A stretch of DNA of 64,000 bases from Actinoplanes lobatus (GTDB taxonomy: Bacteria > Actinomycetota > Actinomycetes > Mycobacteriales > Micromonosporaceae). Below, piece after piece: positions 25,850-40,587 of the stretch (position 1 is the stretch's first letter; the number at the start of each line of letters is the position of its first letter). The translations under genes were made by a program, and so were the position numbers. The notes under the pieces are model-generated. The model had not been told where the DNA came from and made no database searches. It saw nothing but the letters and a program-made list of their open reading frames with translations. The stretch spans positions 3,911,001-3,975,000 of the forward strand of contig NZ_JACHNC010000001.1 of NCBI RefSeq assembly GCF_014205215.1. Direction: 5' to 3'.

Positions 25850-26920
25850 GTGAACATCGCCGCCATCCCCAGTCCCACCGAGTCGGTGTGGCACCTTCTC
25901 GGGTTCCCGATCCGGGCGTACGCGCTCTGCATCATCGCCGGCATGGTCGTCGCGACCCTGCTGATGGAGCAGCGGCTGCGCCACCGGGGTGTGGCGCCGT
26001 GGACCTCGCTGGACATGGTGGTCTGGGCGGTGCCGTTCGGCATCATCGGCGCCCGGATCTACCACCTGATCACCTCCCCGCAGGAGTACTTCGGGGCCGG
26101 CGGTGACCCGATCCGGGCTCTCTACATCTGGGAGGGCGGTCTCGGCATCTGGGGCGCGGTCGCCGGTGGCGCGGTGGGCGCCTGGATCGCGTCGCGCCAG
26201 ATCGGCCTGCCGCTGAGCGTGTTCGCCGACGCCCTCGCGCCCGCGCTGCCGGTGGCGCAGGCGATCGGCCGGTTCGGCAACTGGTTCAACAACGAGCTGT
26301 ACGGGAAGGTCACCACCCTGCCGTGGGGCCTCGAGGTGCACGAGATGGACTCGGCGAACCCGGGCCACGCCACGGTGATCGACGGCGAGGCGGTGACCAA
26401 GCCGGACCTCTACCACCCGACGTTCGCGTACGAGGTGATCTGGAATCTCGGTGTCGCCGCCCTGGTCTGGCTGCTGGACCGGAAGTTCAAGTTCGGCCGT
26501 GGCCGGGCCTTCGCGCTGTACGTGATGGCCTACACCGTCGGCCGCCTGTGGATCGAGATGCTGCGCGTCGACGAGGCGAACACCTTCTTCGGCATCCGTC
26601 TCAACGTGTTCGTCTCGGTCGCCGTCTTCGTGGGCGCGCTGATCTACTTCCTCGTGGTGAAGGGCCCCCGCGAGTACGTGGTGCCGATCGACGCCCCGGA
26701 GACCGCCCTCGAGCCGTCCGACGCGCCGGAGAGCGACGTCTCGCAGGTCGACGTGTCCGGTGGCGAGAAGGATGCCGCCCGCAAGATGCCGATCGCCTAC
26801 CAGGTGGTCAGCCGCGAGCGGTTCGACGAGTACCAGCGCACCGGCATCCTGCCGCCCGCGGAGAAGAACGACACGGTGTCGGCGACGGTCAGCGACGCCT
26901 CTTCTTCCGACGAGAGCTGA
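25850..26920 (+). CDS. lgt: Prolipoprotein diacylglyceryl transferase
   Basis: Membrane enzyme that transfers diacylglycerol from phosphatidylglycerol to the lipobox cysteine of prelipoproteins. The 356-residue protein has seven predicted helices with the family motifs IWEGGLGIWGAVAGG and IGRFGNWFNNELYG (conserved Arg and Asn), and RLWIEMLRVDEAN near the C-terminal helix. An acidic extension of about 85 residues after the last helix (from about VVKGPREYVVP) is common in actinobacterial Lgt. At least three lipoproteins in this window would be substrates. It starts with GTG, apparently leaderless. Confidence 0.95.
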   Translation: MNIAAIPSPTESVWHLLGFPIRAYALCIIAGMVVATLLMEQRLRHRGVAPWTSLDMVVWAVPFGIIGARIYHLITSPQEYFGAGGDPIRALYIWEGGLGIWGAVAGGAVGAWIASRQIGLPLSVFADALAPALPVAQAIGRFGNWFNNELYGKVTTLPWGLEVHEMDSANPGHATVIDGEAVTKPDLYHPTFAYEVIWNLGVAALVWLLDRKFKFGRGRAFALYVMAYTVGRLWIEMLRVDEANTFFGIRLNVFVSVAVFVGALIYFLVVKGPREYVVPIDAPETALEPSDAPESDVSQVDVSGGEKDAARKMPIAYQVVSRERFDEYQRTGILPPAEKNDTVSATVSDASSSDES

Positions 26921-26925
26921 CCCTC

Positions 26926-28113
26926 ATGCGTACGGCCGTGGTGGTGGGCGCCGGGATGGCCGGCCTGGCCGCCGCGGGCGCGCTGTCGAGGTCCGGCTGG
27001 CGGGTGACCGTGCTGGAACGCGCGGAGCGGGTGGCCGCGCCGCCGGCCGCGGTGGTGCTCTGGCCCACCGGCCTGCGGGCCCTGGAGGCGCTGGATCCGG
27101 ACGGCGGCTGGACGGCGATCGCGTCGCCGCTGCCGGACGGTGGCGTGCGCCGCCCGGACGGGCAGTGGCTGGTGGCGCCCCGGTCCCGGCCCGGCGCCGG
27201 CCCGGCCCCGGCGGCCGTGCACCTGGAGGATCTGTTCGACGCGCTGGTCGCGGGTCTCGGGAACGCCGAGATCCGCACCGGTTTCGAGGTGACCTCGGTC
27301 CGGGTGGGCCCGCGGCAGCGGCCCGTGGTCGGCGACGGCCGCACCATGTTCGAGGCGGACCTGCTGGTCGGTGCGGACGGCATCGACAGCCGGGTCCGTG
27401 CCGCGGTGGCGCCCGAGGCGGTGGCCGTCGGTTCCGGGTTCGCCGCCTGGCAGGCGGTCATCCCCGGGTTCCGGGTGCCGCGGCTGGAGGGTGGCCGCGG
27501 CCTCGGCGGGGAGACGCTCGGCGCCGGCTACCGGTTCGTGGCGATCCCGCTCGGTGACCGGGCCGCCGGCCGGGGCGGTGTCTACTGGGTGGCGACGGCC
27601 GCCGGCGCGGCGCGTCCCGAGTCGCCGGCCACCCAGCTGGACCTGTTGCGCCGCTGGTTCGCCGGCTGGCACGAGCCGGTCGGCGCGCTGCTGGACGCGA
27701 CCCGGCCGGAGGATCTGGTTCCGCAGGGTGTCCGGGAGTTGCGGCCGTTGCCGCGCGCCTACGGTTTCGCCGCGGGTTCCGGTGGGGTGGTGCTGATCGG
27801 TGACGCCGCCCACGCCATGCCGCACCATCTGGGTCAGGGCGCGTGCCTGGCGTTCGAGGACGTGGCGACGTTGCGCTCGCTGACCGCCGTGGCCGGGCCG
27901 GGCGAGGAGCTGATCGCGGCCGTCGAGAAGTACAGCCGGGTGCGCCACCCGCGGACCACCACGGTGGTCCGGCAGAACCGGCGGATGTCCGCGGTGGTTC
28001 AGGCCCGCGGCCGGCTCGCGTTACGCGCCCGTGACGCCGCGCTCAATCACATGCGCCCGCGAATGCTGGGCCGCCATCTGGATCCGGTCGCCGATTGGAC
28101 CCCACCGGACTGA
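26926..28113 (+). CDS. FAD-dependent monooxygenase (PHBH/UbiH type)
   Basis: A 395-residue flavoprotein of the para-hydroxybenzoate hydroxylase fold. It shows the Rossmann motif VVVGAGMAGLAAAGAL at the N-terminus, the DG motif LVGADGIDSRVRAAV near residue 145 and the FAD ribityl motif VVLIGDAAHAMPHHLGQGACLAFED near residue 285. The substrate is unknown, probably an aromatic or polyketide-like ring. It begins six bases after lgt, so it may share its transcript, but no functional link is evident. Confidence 0.88.
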   Translation: MRTAVVVGAGMAGLAAAGALSRSGWRVTVLERAERVAAPPAAVVLWPTGLRALEALDPDGGWTAIASPLPDGGVRRPDGQWLVAPRSRPGAGPAPAAVHLEDLFDALVAGLGNAEIRTGFEVTSVRVGPRQRPVVGDGRTMFEADLLVGADGIDSRVRAAVAPEAVAVGSGFAAWQAVIPGFRVPRLEGGRGLGGETLGAGYRFVAIPLGDRAAGRGGVYWVATAAGAARPESPATQLDLLRRWFAGWHEPVGALLDATRPEDLVPQGVRELRPLPRAYGFAAGSGGVVLIGDAAHAMPHHLGQGACLAFEDVATLRSLTAVAGPGEELIAAVEKYSRVRHPRTTTVVRQNRRMSAVVQARGRLALRARDAALNHMRPRMLGRHLDPVADWTPPD

Positions 28114-28453
28114 GGGATTTCTCTCCCTTTCCGCGCCCCATTCTTTTCCAACCCCTATTCCGTACGCGTGTGAGCGTTAACAAACGCATTCCCGTCCGTT
28201 CTGTGGCGCACCGCGACCCTCTGCCGGGTCCCGGCCGTGACGCGCCCGCCGGGGCGAAGCGGTGGTTTCGGCCGCAAGTTCAGATTGCAGGACGCGGAAG
28301 GATGGAAGATCTCACATTTCCTGTGACCTGTTGGAAACAGTCGTTTCCCTGGGCCGGGAGCGGCCGGGAGGCTCCGGCCGGTAAGGGTTGATCATGTGGT
28401 AGACACTTACCGCGTACCAGATGTTGGGAAGTGTGAGGGAATCGCGCTGACCG
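28114..28453. other. Intergenic 340 bp with two small hairpins
   Basis: No gene recognised. Two adjacent hairpins, TCACA-TTTCC-TGTGA (28312-28326) and GGAAAC-AGTC-GTTTCC (28333-28348), may end the FAD gene's transcript or belong to a small RNA. An imperfect GGTAAG/CTTACC pair spans 28380-28411. Confidence 0.4.
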
Positions 28454-29326
28454 TCAGAGAGGCGCGGCGGCCGGTTCGGCGACGCAGGCCGTGCCCACCC
28501 GCCGGAAACCGACCCGGGTGTAGAGCCGCGCCACGTCGTCGTCGCCCGCGGAGAGGAACACCAGGGGCGTCCCGCCGGCCAGCAACCGCCCGGCGAGCAG
28601 GGCTGTGAGCTGGGAGGCGTAGCCGCGGCGCCGCGCCGACGGCAGGGTCGCCACCCCGACGATCTCGGCGGCGTCCCCGCGGCGCTGGCTGGTCGCGGTC
28701 GCCACGATGCCCTCCTCCGGCGTCTCGGCCACGACCGTCACGAAGTCGCCGGTGGCGGCCAGCTCCCGGGCGTGCCGCACCGCCTCCGCGGTGGGCGGCT
28801 CGGCGGCGTCCCGTTCGGCCGGGCCGGCACCCTCGATGAGCAGCACGTTCTCCGCCGACTCCAGGGGTGACTGATAGGCCGGGGCGGCGAAGCCGAGCCG
28901 GGCCACCGCCCGGGAGGCGCCCAGGTCGGCGGCGAACGTGGGCGCGGCGGGATCGAGCAGCCGGGTGGTGGCGCCGCGCAGCGGCAGGTCCGGCGCCAGG
29001 GCCGCCGGGTCGAGCACCAGCAGCGGCGCGAGCAGCACGTCGAGCCCGGCCGAGCGGGCCACCGCGAGCAGGTCGGGCGTGGTCTCGTGAACCCATTCGA
29101 AGGTCTCCGGCAACCCCAGCTCACGCTGGCGGCGCCGGACCGCGGTGAGGTCAGCTGCGGAAGGGGTGTGCGAACCCCGGGCCGGGCGGGCATAGTAGGG
29201 CCAGCCCTCACCGTCGCGGACGAAGAGAACCAGCGTGCCGATCTCCTCGACCCGCGCCCAGGGGCGGGGCAAAGCGTCGTAGAACCGCTCGAGTCGGTCG
29301 AAGAGGCCGGAATCCACTGGCGCCAT
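28454..29326 (-). CDS. GNAT-family N-acetyltransferase
   Basis: A 290-residue protein whose C-terminal half holds a GNAT domain. Motif A, VGVATLPSARRRGYASQL, has the R-x2-G-x-A acetyl-CoA pyrophosphate loop, and FLSAGDDDVARLYTRVGFRRVG is motif B. The N-terminal half (residues 1-130, FDRLERFYDALPRPWARVEE, WPYYARPARG) is a second, degenerate GNAT-like region often seen in actinobacterial double-GNAT proteins. The acceptor substrate is unknown. The gene stands alone on the minus strand, divergent from gltB. Confidence 0.82.
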   Translation of the reverse strand: MAPVDSGLFDRLERFYDALPRPWARVEEIGTLVLFVRDGEGWPYYARPARGSHTPSAADLTAVRRRQRELGLPETFEWVHETTPDLLAVARSAGLDVLLAPLLVLDPAALAPDLPLRGATTRLLDPAAPTFAADLGASRAVARLGFAAPAYQSPLESAENVLLIEGAGPAERDAAEPPTAEAVRHARELAATGDFVTVVAETPEEGIVATATSQRRGDAAEIVGVATLPSARRRGYASQLTALLAGRLLAGGTPLVFLSAGDDDVARLYTRVGFRRVGTACVAEPAAAPL

Positions 29327-29519
29327 CGCGCGAGACTACCGGTCGATGCACCTGCTGTGCTATTCAGTTCGTCCGCCGATCGGTGCGCAGGATCGGTACG
29401 AGGTGTGATCAATCCGCATCTGGCGGAGATCAGAGGCTCTTAACGTAGACTCAAGAGACTTTGCAGGGCCGACGTCGTCCCGACCTCAGATGGAAACACC
29501 AGTGACGACAGGAGGCCCG

Positions 29520-35538
<6,019 letters not shown>

Positions 35539-35551
35539 TCACGAACCGCCG

Positions 35552-35587
35552 AAAAGGCCCGTCACCGACACCGGTGACGGGCCTTTT
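35552..35587 (+). terminator. Terminator of gltBD
   Basis: AAAAGGCCCGTCACCG (35552-35567) pairs perfectly over 16 bp with CGGTGACGGGCCTTTT (35572-35587) around a 4-nt loop, ending in TTTT. Confidence 0.9.
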
Positions 35588-36009
35588 CGCTGCCCCCGGC
35601 CAAAACGCCCGTTAATGCCACGCCCGGCGGCCCCCGCCAAACGGCCGTTAATGCCCGGTCAGGCTGCCAAAGCAATGGCGTACATCGATCTGAGAATAAT
35701 TTTCAGACCGCCCGGCGCCGCCCGGAGCGCCCCGAACCGGCGCCGAAACCCGGTTGACATCGACGATCATGACTGCCGTCAAGGTCGTCTTACCAGCCCA
35801 CGGTACGCGCGCGGCGTACCCTCCAAAGGGGTTGTGGCATGTGCCGACGACCACCCGAAGCCGACCGCTAGGCTGAACCGGCGGTCGCTGAAGCCCGCGG
35901 ACGACGCAGCGCACCCGCCCACAGCGGGTTGACCTCGCCGTCGACACCCGCAGTTCATGCCGATGACGGGGGTCGGCCGCCGGGCCGCCCCGAAAGAAGG
36001 ATTAGCCTG
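35588..36009. other. Intergenic upstream of pyk
   Basis: Two direct copies of CCGTTAATGCC occur at about 35609 and 35645. CTGAGAATAATTTTCAG (35690-35706), unusually AT-rich here, is an inverted repeat suitable as an operator. TTGACA at 35755 could be a -35 hexamer but no good partner is seen. No gene recognised. Confidence 0.4.
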
Positions 36010-37446
36010 ATGGCCGTGACACGCCGCGCAAAGATCGTCTGCACGATGGGCCCCGCCACCAAGTCACCCGAGCGCATGCTCGGCCTGGTGGAAGCGGGCA
36101 TGAACGTGGCCCGGATGAACTTCAGCCACGACACCCGGGAGAACCACCGGGAGATGTACGAGCTGGTCCGCGCCGCCGCCGAGCAGGCCGATCGCCCGGT
36201 CGCCATCCTCGCCGACCTCCAGGGCCCCAAGATCCGCCTCGGCAAGTTCGCCGACGGCCCGCACCGCTGGGAGACCGGCGACCGCGTCGTCATCACCAGC
36301 GACGAGATCCTCGGCACCAAAGAGCGCGTCAGCTGCACCTACAAGAAGCTCCCGCACGAGGTCAAGGTCGGCGACCGCCTCCTCATCGACGACGGCAAGG
36401 TCGCCATCGAGGTCACCGGCGTCGACGTCGAGGACATCCACTGCCTCGTCACCGAAGGCGGCCCGGTCAGCAACAACAAGGGCGTCAGCCTCCCCAACGT
36501 CGCCGTCAGCGTCCCCGCCCTCAGCGACAAGGACGAAGCTGACCTCCGCTTCGCCCTCGGCCTCGGCGTCGACCTCGTCGCCCTCTCCTTCGTCCGCGCG
36601 CCCGAGGACATCAACCTCGTCCACAAGATCATGGACGAGGAGGGCCGCCGCGTCCCCGTCATCGCCAAGGTCGAGAAGCCCGAGGCCGTCGACCACCTCG
36701 AAGCCATCGTCCTCGCCTTCGACGGCGTCATGGTCGCCCGCGGCGACCTCGGCGTCGAGCTTCCCCTCGACCAGGTCCCCCTGGTCCAGAAGCGCGCCGT
36801 CCAGCTCTGCCGCGAGAACGCCAAGCCGGTCATCGTCGCCACCCAGATGCTCGACTCCATGATCGAGAACTCCCGGCCCACCCGCGCCGAGGCCTCCGAC
36901 GTCGCCAACGCCGTCCTCGACGGCACCGACGCCGTCATGCTCTCCGGCGAGACCTCGGTCGGCAAATACCCGGTCCTCACCGTCAGCACCATGGCGAAGA
37001 TCGTCACCACCACCGAAGCCGGCGGCATGGGCGTCCCGCGTCTCCAGCACGACCCGCGCACCCACGGCGGCGCCCTCACCGTCGCCGCCAGCCAGATCGC
37101 CCGCAACATCGGCGCCAAGGCCCTCGTCGCCTTCTCCCAGACCGGCGACACCGTCAAGCGCCTCGCCCGCCTGCATTGCGACCTGCCGCTCTACGCCTTC
37201 ACCCCGGTCCCCGAGGTCCGCAACACCCTCGCCCTCAGCTGGGGCGTCGAAACCTTCCTCACCGACTTCGTCGAGCACACCGACGACATGTTCCGGCAGG
37301 TCGACGCCAAGATGCTCAGCATGGGCCTGGCCAAGCCCGGCGACTACGTCGTCGTCGTGGCCGGCTCCCCGCCCAACGCACCCGGCTCCACCAACACCCT
37401 CCGTGTCCACCAGATCGGCTCGCTCGTCGACGCCGCCAAGGTGTGA
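36010..37446 (+). CDS. pyk: Pyruvate kinase
   Basis: Converts PEP and ADP to pyruvate and ATP. The 478-residue protein has the N-domain RRAKIVCTMGPATKS, the substrate loop MNVARMNFSHD, the ADLQGPKIRLG stretch, catalytic lysine motif VIAKVEKPEAVDHL and MVARGDLGVELP. The C-terminal allosteric domain (ALTVAASQIARNIGAKALVAFSQTG) is complete. ATG 36010 follows AGAAGGA. It overlaps the thioesterase gene downstream by four bases. Confidence 0.97.
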   Translation: MAVTRRAKIVCTMGPATKSPERMLGLVEAGMNVARMNFSHDTRENHREMYELVRAAAEQADRPVAILADLQGPKIRLGKFADGPHRWETGDRVVITSDEILGTKERVSCTYKKLPHEVKVGDRLLIDDGKVAIEVTGVDVEDIHCLVTEGGPVSNNKGVSLPNVAVSVPALSDKDEADLRFALGLGVDLVALSFVRAPEDINLVHKIMDEEGRRVPVIAKVEKPEAVDHLEAIVLAFDGVMVARGDLGVELPLDQVPLVQKRAVQLCRENAKPVIVATQMLDSMIENSRPTRAEASDVANAVLDGTDAVMLSGETSVGKYPVLTVSTMAKIVTTTEAGGMGVPRLQHDPRTHGGALTVAASQIARNIGAKALVAFSQTGDTVKRLARLHCDLPLYAFTPVPEVRNTLALSWGVETFLTDFVEHTDDMFRQVDAKMLSMGLAKPGDYVVVVAGSPPNAPGSTNTLRVHQIGSLVDAAKV

Positions 37447-38318
37447 CATTGATCCAGGGACAGGCCGCCGTCGACCAGCTCATCGAGCTCCTCGACCTCA
37501 AGCGGGTCGACGCGGCCACCTTCCAGGGCGAAAGCCCGCAAACCGGAGCCCAGCGCGTGTTCGGCGGCCAAGTCGCCGGACAGGCGCTGGTCGCCGCCGG
37601 CCGCACCGTCGACCCCACCCGGCACGTCCACAGCCTCCACGGCTACTTCGTCCGCGCCGGCGACCCCACCGAACCCATCACCTTCCACGTCGAGAACATC
37701 CGCGACGGCCGCAGCTTCTCCGTCCGGCGCTCGACCGCCAAACAACACGGCAAAACCATCTTCTTCATGTCCGCCTCCTTCCAGATCCCCGAAGAAGGTC
37801 TCGACCACCACACGCCCGCACCCGACGACGTCCCCGCACCCGAAGACGTCCCCACCATCCTGCACTGGGCCGAGAAATACCCCGAGCGGATGGCCATGTT
37901 CAAGAACTCACCACGCTCCGTCGACGTCCGCTACGTCGGCGTCCCCGGCTGGGTCCCACCCGGCGACCGCGGCATCCAACCCCAGCAACGCGTCTGGATG
38001 CGCCTCGACGGCAAACTCCCCGACGACCCGCTCATCCACGCCTGCGCCCTCACCTACGCCAGCGACATGAGCCTGCTCGACGCCGTGCTGTCCACCCACG
38101 GCGAGGTCTGGGGCCCCGGCGGCGTCATCGGCGCCAGCCTCGACCACGCCCTCTGGTTCCACCGGCCCTTCCGCGCCGACGAATGGTTCCTCTACGACAG
38201 CAGCAGCCCCAACGCCAGCGGCGCACGCGGCCTCGCCAACGGCCGCATGTTCACCCGCGACGGACAGCACATCGCCAGCGCCGTCCAAGAAGGCCTCCTC
38301 CGCCGCATCGGCGGATAA
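37443..38318 (+). CDS. tesB: Acyl-CoA thioesterase II (TesB type)
   Basis: A 291-residue double-hotdog thioesterase that hydrolyses medium- and long-chain acyl-CoA. The FGGQVAGQALVAAGRTV region and HSLHGYFVRAGDP mark the first hotdog. The second carries YASDMSLLDAVLSTH with the catalytic Asp, then SLDHALWFHRPFRADEWFLYDSSSP. GTG 37443 overlaps the pyk TGA (GTGA). The pyk-tesB pair is conserved in actinobacteria. A palindromic repeat array follows. Confidence 0.93.
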   Translation: MTLIQGQAAVDQLIELLDLKRVDAATFQGESPQTGAQRVFGGQVAGQALVAAGRTVDPTRHVHSLHGYFVRAGDPTEPITFHVENIRDGRSFSVRRSTAKQHGKTIFFMSASFQIPEEGLDHHTPAPDDVPAPEDVPTILHWAEKYPERMAMFKNSPRSVDVRYVGVPGWVPPGDRGIQPQQRVWMRLDGKLPDDPLIHACALTYASDMSLLDAVLSTHGEVWGPGGVIGASLDHALWFHRPFRADEWFLYDSSSPNASGARGLANGRMFTRDGQHIASAVQEGLLRRIGG

Positions 38319-38357
38319 GCCCCCTTCCACCTCGCGCCCACCTCGCCCACAGCTGGC

Positions 38358-38571
38358 GATCTTGGACGTTTTCCCACCGGATTCGGTGACAAGACGTCCA
38401 AGATCCGGCCACCCTGGTGGCCCGGGCACCCACATCCGGCGACCTTGGACGATCAACCACCGAATCTGGTGGGCAAACGTCCAAGATCCGGCCACCCTGG
38501 TGGCCCGGGCACCCACATCCGGCGACCTTGGACGATCAACCACCGAATCCGGCGGGCAAACGTCCAAGATC
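38358..38571. repeat. Array of three palindromes in an 83-bp tandem repeat
   Basis: Palindrome 1 (38358-38405) has perfect 12-bp arms GATCTTGGACGT/ACGTCCAAGATC. Palindromes 2 (38444-38485) and 3 (38527-38568) have arms CTTGGACG/CGTCCAAG around CCACCGAAT...GGTGG or GGCGG. The intervening CCGGCCACCCTGGTGGCCCG spacer occurs twice, giving a period of 83 bp. The array lies between the converging tesB and DUF308 genes and may act as repeated terminators or REP-like elements. Confidence 0.8.
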
Positions 38572-38707
38572 CGCGTGAGGAGACCGCGACGCGCGTCACC
38601 GTGCGGGCCACATCCCCGGGCGCCTGCGGCGCGGGCCTGTTTCGCGGCGCACCAACGGCGCCTCGCCGGGACGGCTCGTCCATCCCGACGCAACCGGGGA
38701 ACAAGCC

Positions 38708-39541
38708 CTACCGCGCCTCCGGCGCCAACTCCACACCCTCCGGCACCGCGGCAGCCCGCGAACCCGTGACCCCCGCCTCCGCCAAGAACGCATCAAGATC
38801 AGCGGTCGTCCGCACCGCACGGTCCGGGAAACCCCCATCCGACCGCCCGCCGGCCACCCCCGCCGCCACCGTCGAACCACCCGGCCGTGCCCGATGCCGC
38901 GCCCGCCACCGCGGAGCATCCTCCACATCCGACACACCCGCCGCGTAACCCTCCAGCCCGGCGGAACTCTCCGGCGGCAACCTCAGCACATCCCGCCGCG
39001 GCCCGGCCATCTCACGCAACCGCAACGCCGTCACCAGCTCCGCCACCGCACGCAACACACCCAGCGCACCCAGCACCACCATCACCAGACGCGCCGTCCG
39101 CGAGAACGGGCTCGCCGCGAAGAACCCCAGCCCCGTCTGCAGCACACCCACCAGCACCAGCAGGCTCCACACCCGATCCGAACCCCGGGCCATGACCCCC
39201 ACCGCGATGTCCACCACGCCGCGGACCATCAGAAACCAGCCCACCAGCGCCGCCGCCGCCACGAACGACCAGAACGGCAGCGTCATCAAAAGGCCGGCCG
39301 TCACCGTGAACACCGCGGCCAGACCCGCGTTCAACCACCACGTCCGCGTCCCCGCCAGCGCCCGGGCCACCTCACACAGCGCACCGAACAGCACCACCGG
39401 ACCCGCCACCGCCGCCACGCTCGAAGGCTCCAGCCGCAACATCGTCCAGCCGATCGCCAGCCACACCGCGCCCGCGACCATCAGCAAACGCCACATGCTT
39501 TCGCGCTCGACGGTCAAAGGCGAAGAACCGGACGACAACAT
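38708..39541 (-). CDS. DUF308 (HdeD-like) membrane protein
   Basis: A 277-residue protein with six hydrophobic helices in the first 180 residues, including WRLLMVAGAVWLAIGWTML, WSFVAAAALVGWFLMVRGV and WSLLVLVGVLQTGLGFFAA. The WFLMVRGVVDIAVG pattern is the DUF308 repeat. The last 100 residues are soluble, with a charged Arg/Gly-rich linker and ending TADLDAFLAEAGV. Members are linked to acid stress in enterics but have no proven activity here. ATG 39541 follows GGGAGG; ATG 39571 is possible. Confidence 0.75.
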   Translation of the reverse strand: MLSSGSSPLTVERESMWRLLMVAGAVWLAIGWTMLRLEPSSVAAVAGPVVLFGALCEVARALAGTRTWWLNAGLAAVFTVTAGLLMTLPFWSFVAAAALVGWFLMVRGVVDIAVGVMARGSDRVWSLLVLVGVLQTGLGFFAASPFSRTARLVMVVLGALGVLRAVAELVTALRLREMAGPRRDVLRLPPESSAGLEGYAAGVSDVEDAPRWRARHRARPGGSTVAAGVAGGRSDGGFPDRAVRTTADLDAFLAEAGVTGSRAAAVPEGVELAPEAR

Positions 39542-39655
39542 GAGGCCTCCCGCTGAAGCTGTCCCTGCCATGACAGCATCCGGCGCATGCCGCGACCCGG
39601 CGTTCGCAAGATCCGACCAAGATCAAAACCATCTGATGGTACGGCGTAAGCGACG

Positions 39656-40402
39656 TCACCACTTCGGCCCGACGACCTCGTCCAGCCGCGCCACAGCGCT
39701 CCGCCGGGCCACCGGGAGAGCGTTGCGCGGCGCCATCCGCCAGTCGATTCCGAGCCGGTCGAGTGCCTTCTGGCAGATCCGCATGATGTCCACGGATTCA
39801 TTAACGAAGTTGTAACGTGGGTAGCTGTACGGCCTTCCCTGGGTGATTACGCGGTTGATGAACCGGCTGCCATCGGAATGAAAAAGCCCGCGAACGAGGC
39901 GCCCCGGATATTCGTCGACGAATTCCTGCTGCCAATCGGTGAGGGTGATCTCCCGCCGGTGTTCGGCTCCCGGGCCGTGTTGCGGGAGAAGACAGGGCCA
40001 GTGCGTCCAATGTGCGCGAACGCCGATGTACCCCGGATTCTCCTGATAGCCGGCGGTGCGTGCGCCGCAAACCGTCATGGCGTGGGTCACTTCATGGATT
40101 AATCCGAGATACCGGTTGTCGCACGTGACCGTCAGCAGCGGGACGCGCTGTGCCGTCAGGAGGTGGCCGTCTCCCAGGTACTGGCCCAGGAGGTAGCAAT
40201 ACGACGCGACGTCGCCCGGTCTCCGCGGTGGGTAAGCGCATCGCCGGCAACGCCGATCGATCTCTGGCGTGCGCGCGTGTTTGCCCTACAGTCGGCACGC
40301 GACTGTATTGCGGGACAGTCGCAGCTTGCGATGAATCTCCGAAAAAGGAATTCCGGCGGCATGCATCTCGAGCGCGGCGGTTCGCAGGTGAGGGGAATGC
40401 AT
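39656..40402 (-). pseudogene. HTH/LAGLIDADG-like protein gene with in-frame amber codon
   Basis: ATG 40402 follows GGAGGGG and opens a frame reading LEMHAAGIPFSEIHRKLRLS, then NTVACRL, then TAG at 40288-40286 (codon 39). The same frame then continues without a stop for 209 codons: a C-R-R-C pair, first LAGLIDADG-like motif YLLGQYLGDG (40195-40166), WPCLLPQHGPG, second motif LVRGLFHSDG (39898-39869), and ends DEVVGPKW. This matches a recurrent actinobacterial family with an N-terminal HTH, zinc-ribbon-like Cys pair and homing-endonuclease fold. No start codon lies between the TAG and the first motif, so without readthrough only a fragment from GTG 40090 could be made. It may be a recent pseudogene or a readthrough gene. 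Confidence 0.75.
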
Positions 40403-40438
40403 TCCGTGCCCCTCCGCGACGGATGGCTCGGTTATTTG

Positions 40439-40511
40439 TGTCCGCGGTGGGATTCGAACCCACACTTGATGCTGTTTGAGAGCATTGCCTCTGCCGTTGG
40501 GCTACGCGGAC
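40439..40511 (-). tRNA. tRNA with Leu(CAA) anticodon but short variable loop
   Basis: The 73-nt cloverleaf has a perfect 7-bp acceptor stem GTCCGCG/CGCGGAC, a D stem GCC/GGC, an anticodon stem ATGCT/AGCAT around CTCAAAC (anticodon CAA, nt 34-36, 40478-40476), a T arm GTGGG-TTCGAAT-CCCAC, discriminator A73 and no encoded CCA. The variable loop is only five bases (CAAGT), whereas bacterial leucine tRNAs are class II with a long variable arm. The anticodon reads UUG. It lies divergent from the pdtaR-like gene, and the amber-interrupted gene begins 36 nt past its 3' end. Confidence 0.88.
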
Positions 40512-40587
40512 GAGCATCATCAGGCGGGCGCAAGTTTGGTCACGCCAACCCGAGCACTCGACAGCCTACCCACTAGGCTTAGGGCGG

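Noticed and set aside
38358..38571. CRISPR-like array
   Set aside because: The units are palindromes with identical spacers and an 83-bp period; there are no unique spacers and no cas genes.
38580..38700. Small ORFs in both strands after the repeat array
   Set aside because: They arise from repeat and GC composition; no ribosome sites or conserved motifs.
40439..40511. Suppressor tRNA for the adjacent TAG
   Set aside because: The anticodon is CAA (reads UUG), not CUA; only near-cognate decoding would be possible, so suppression is not claimed.
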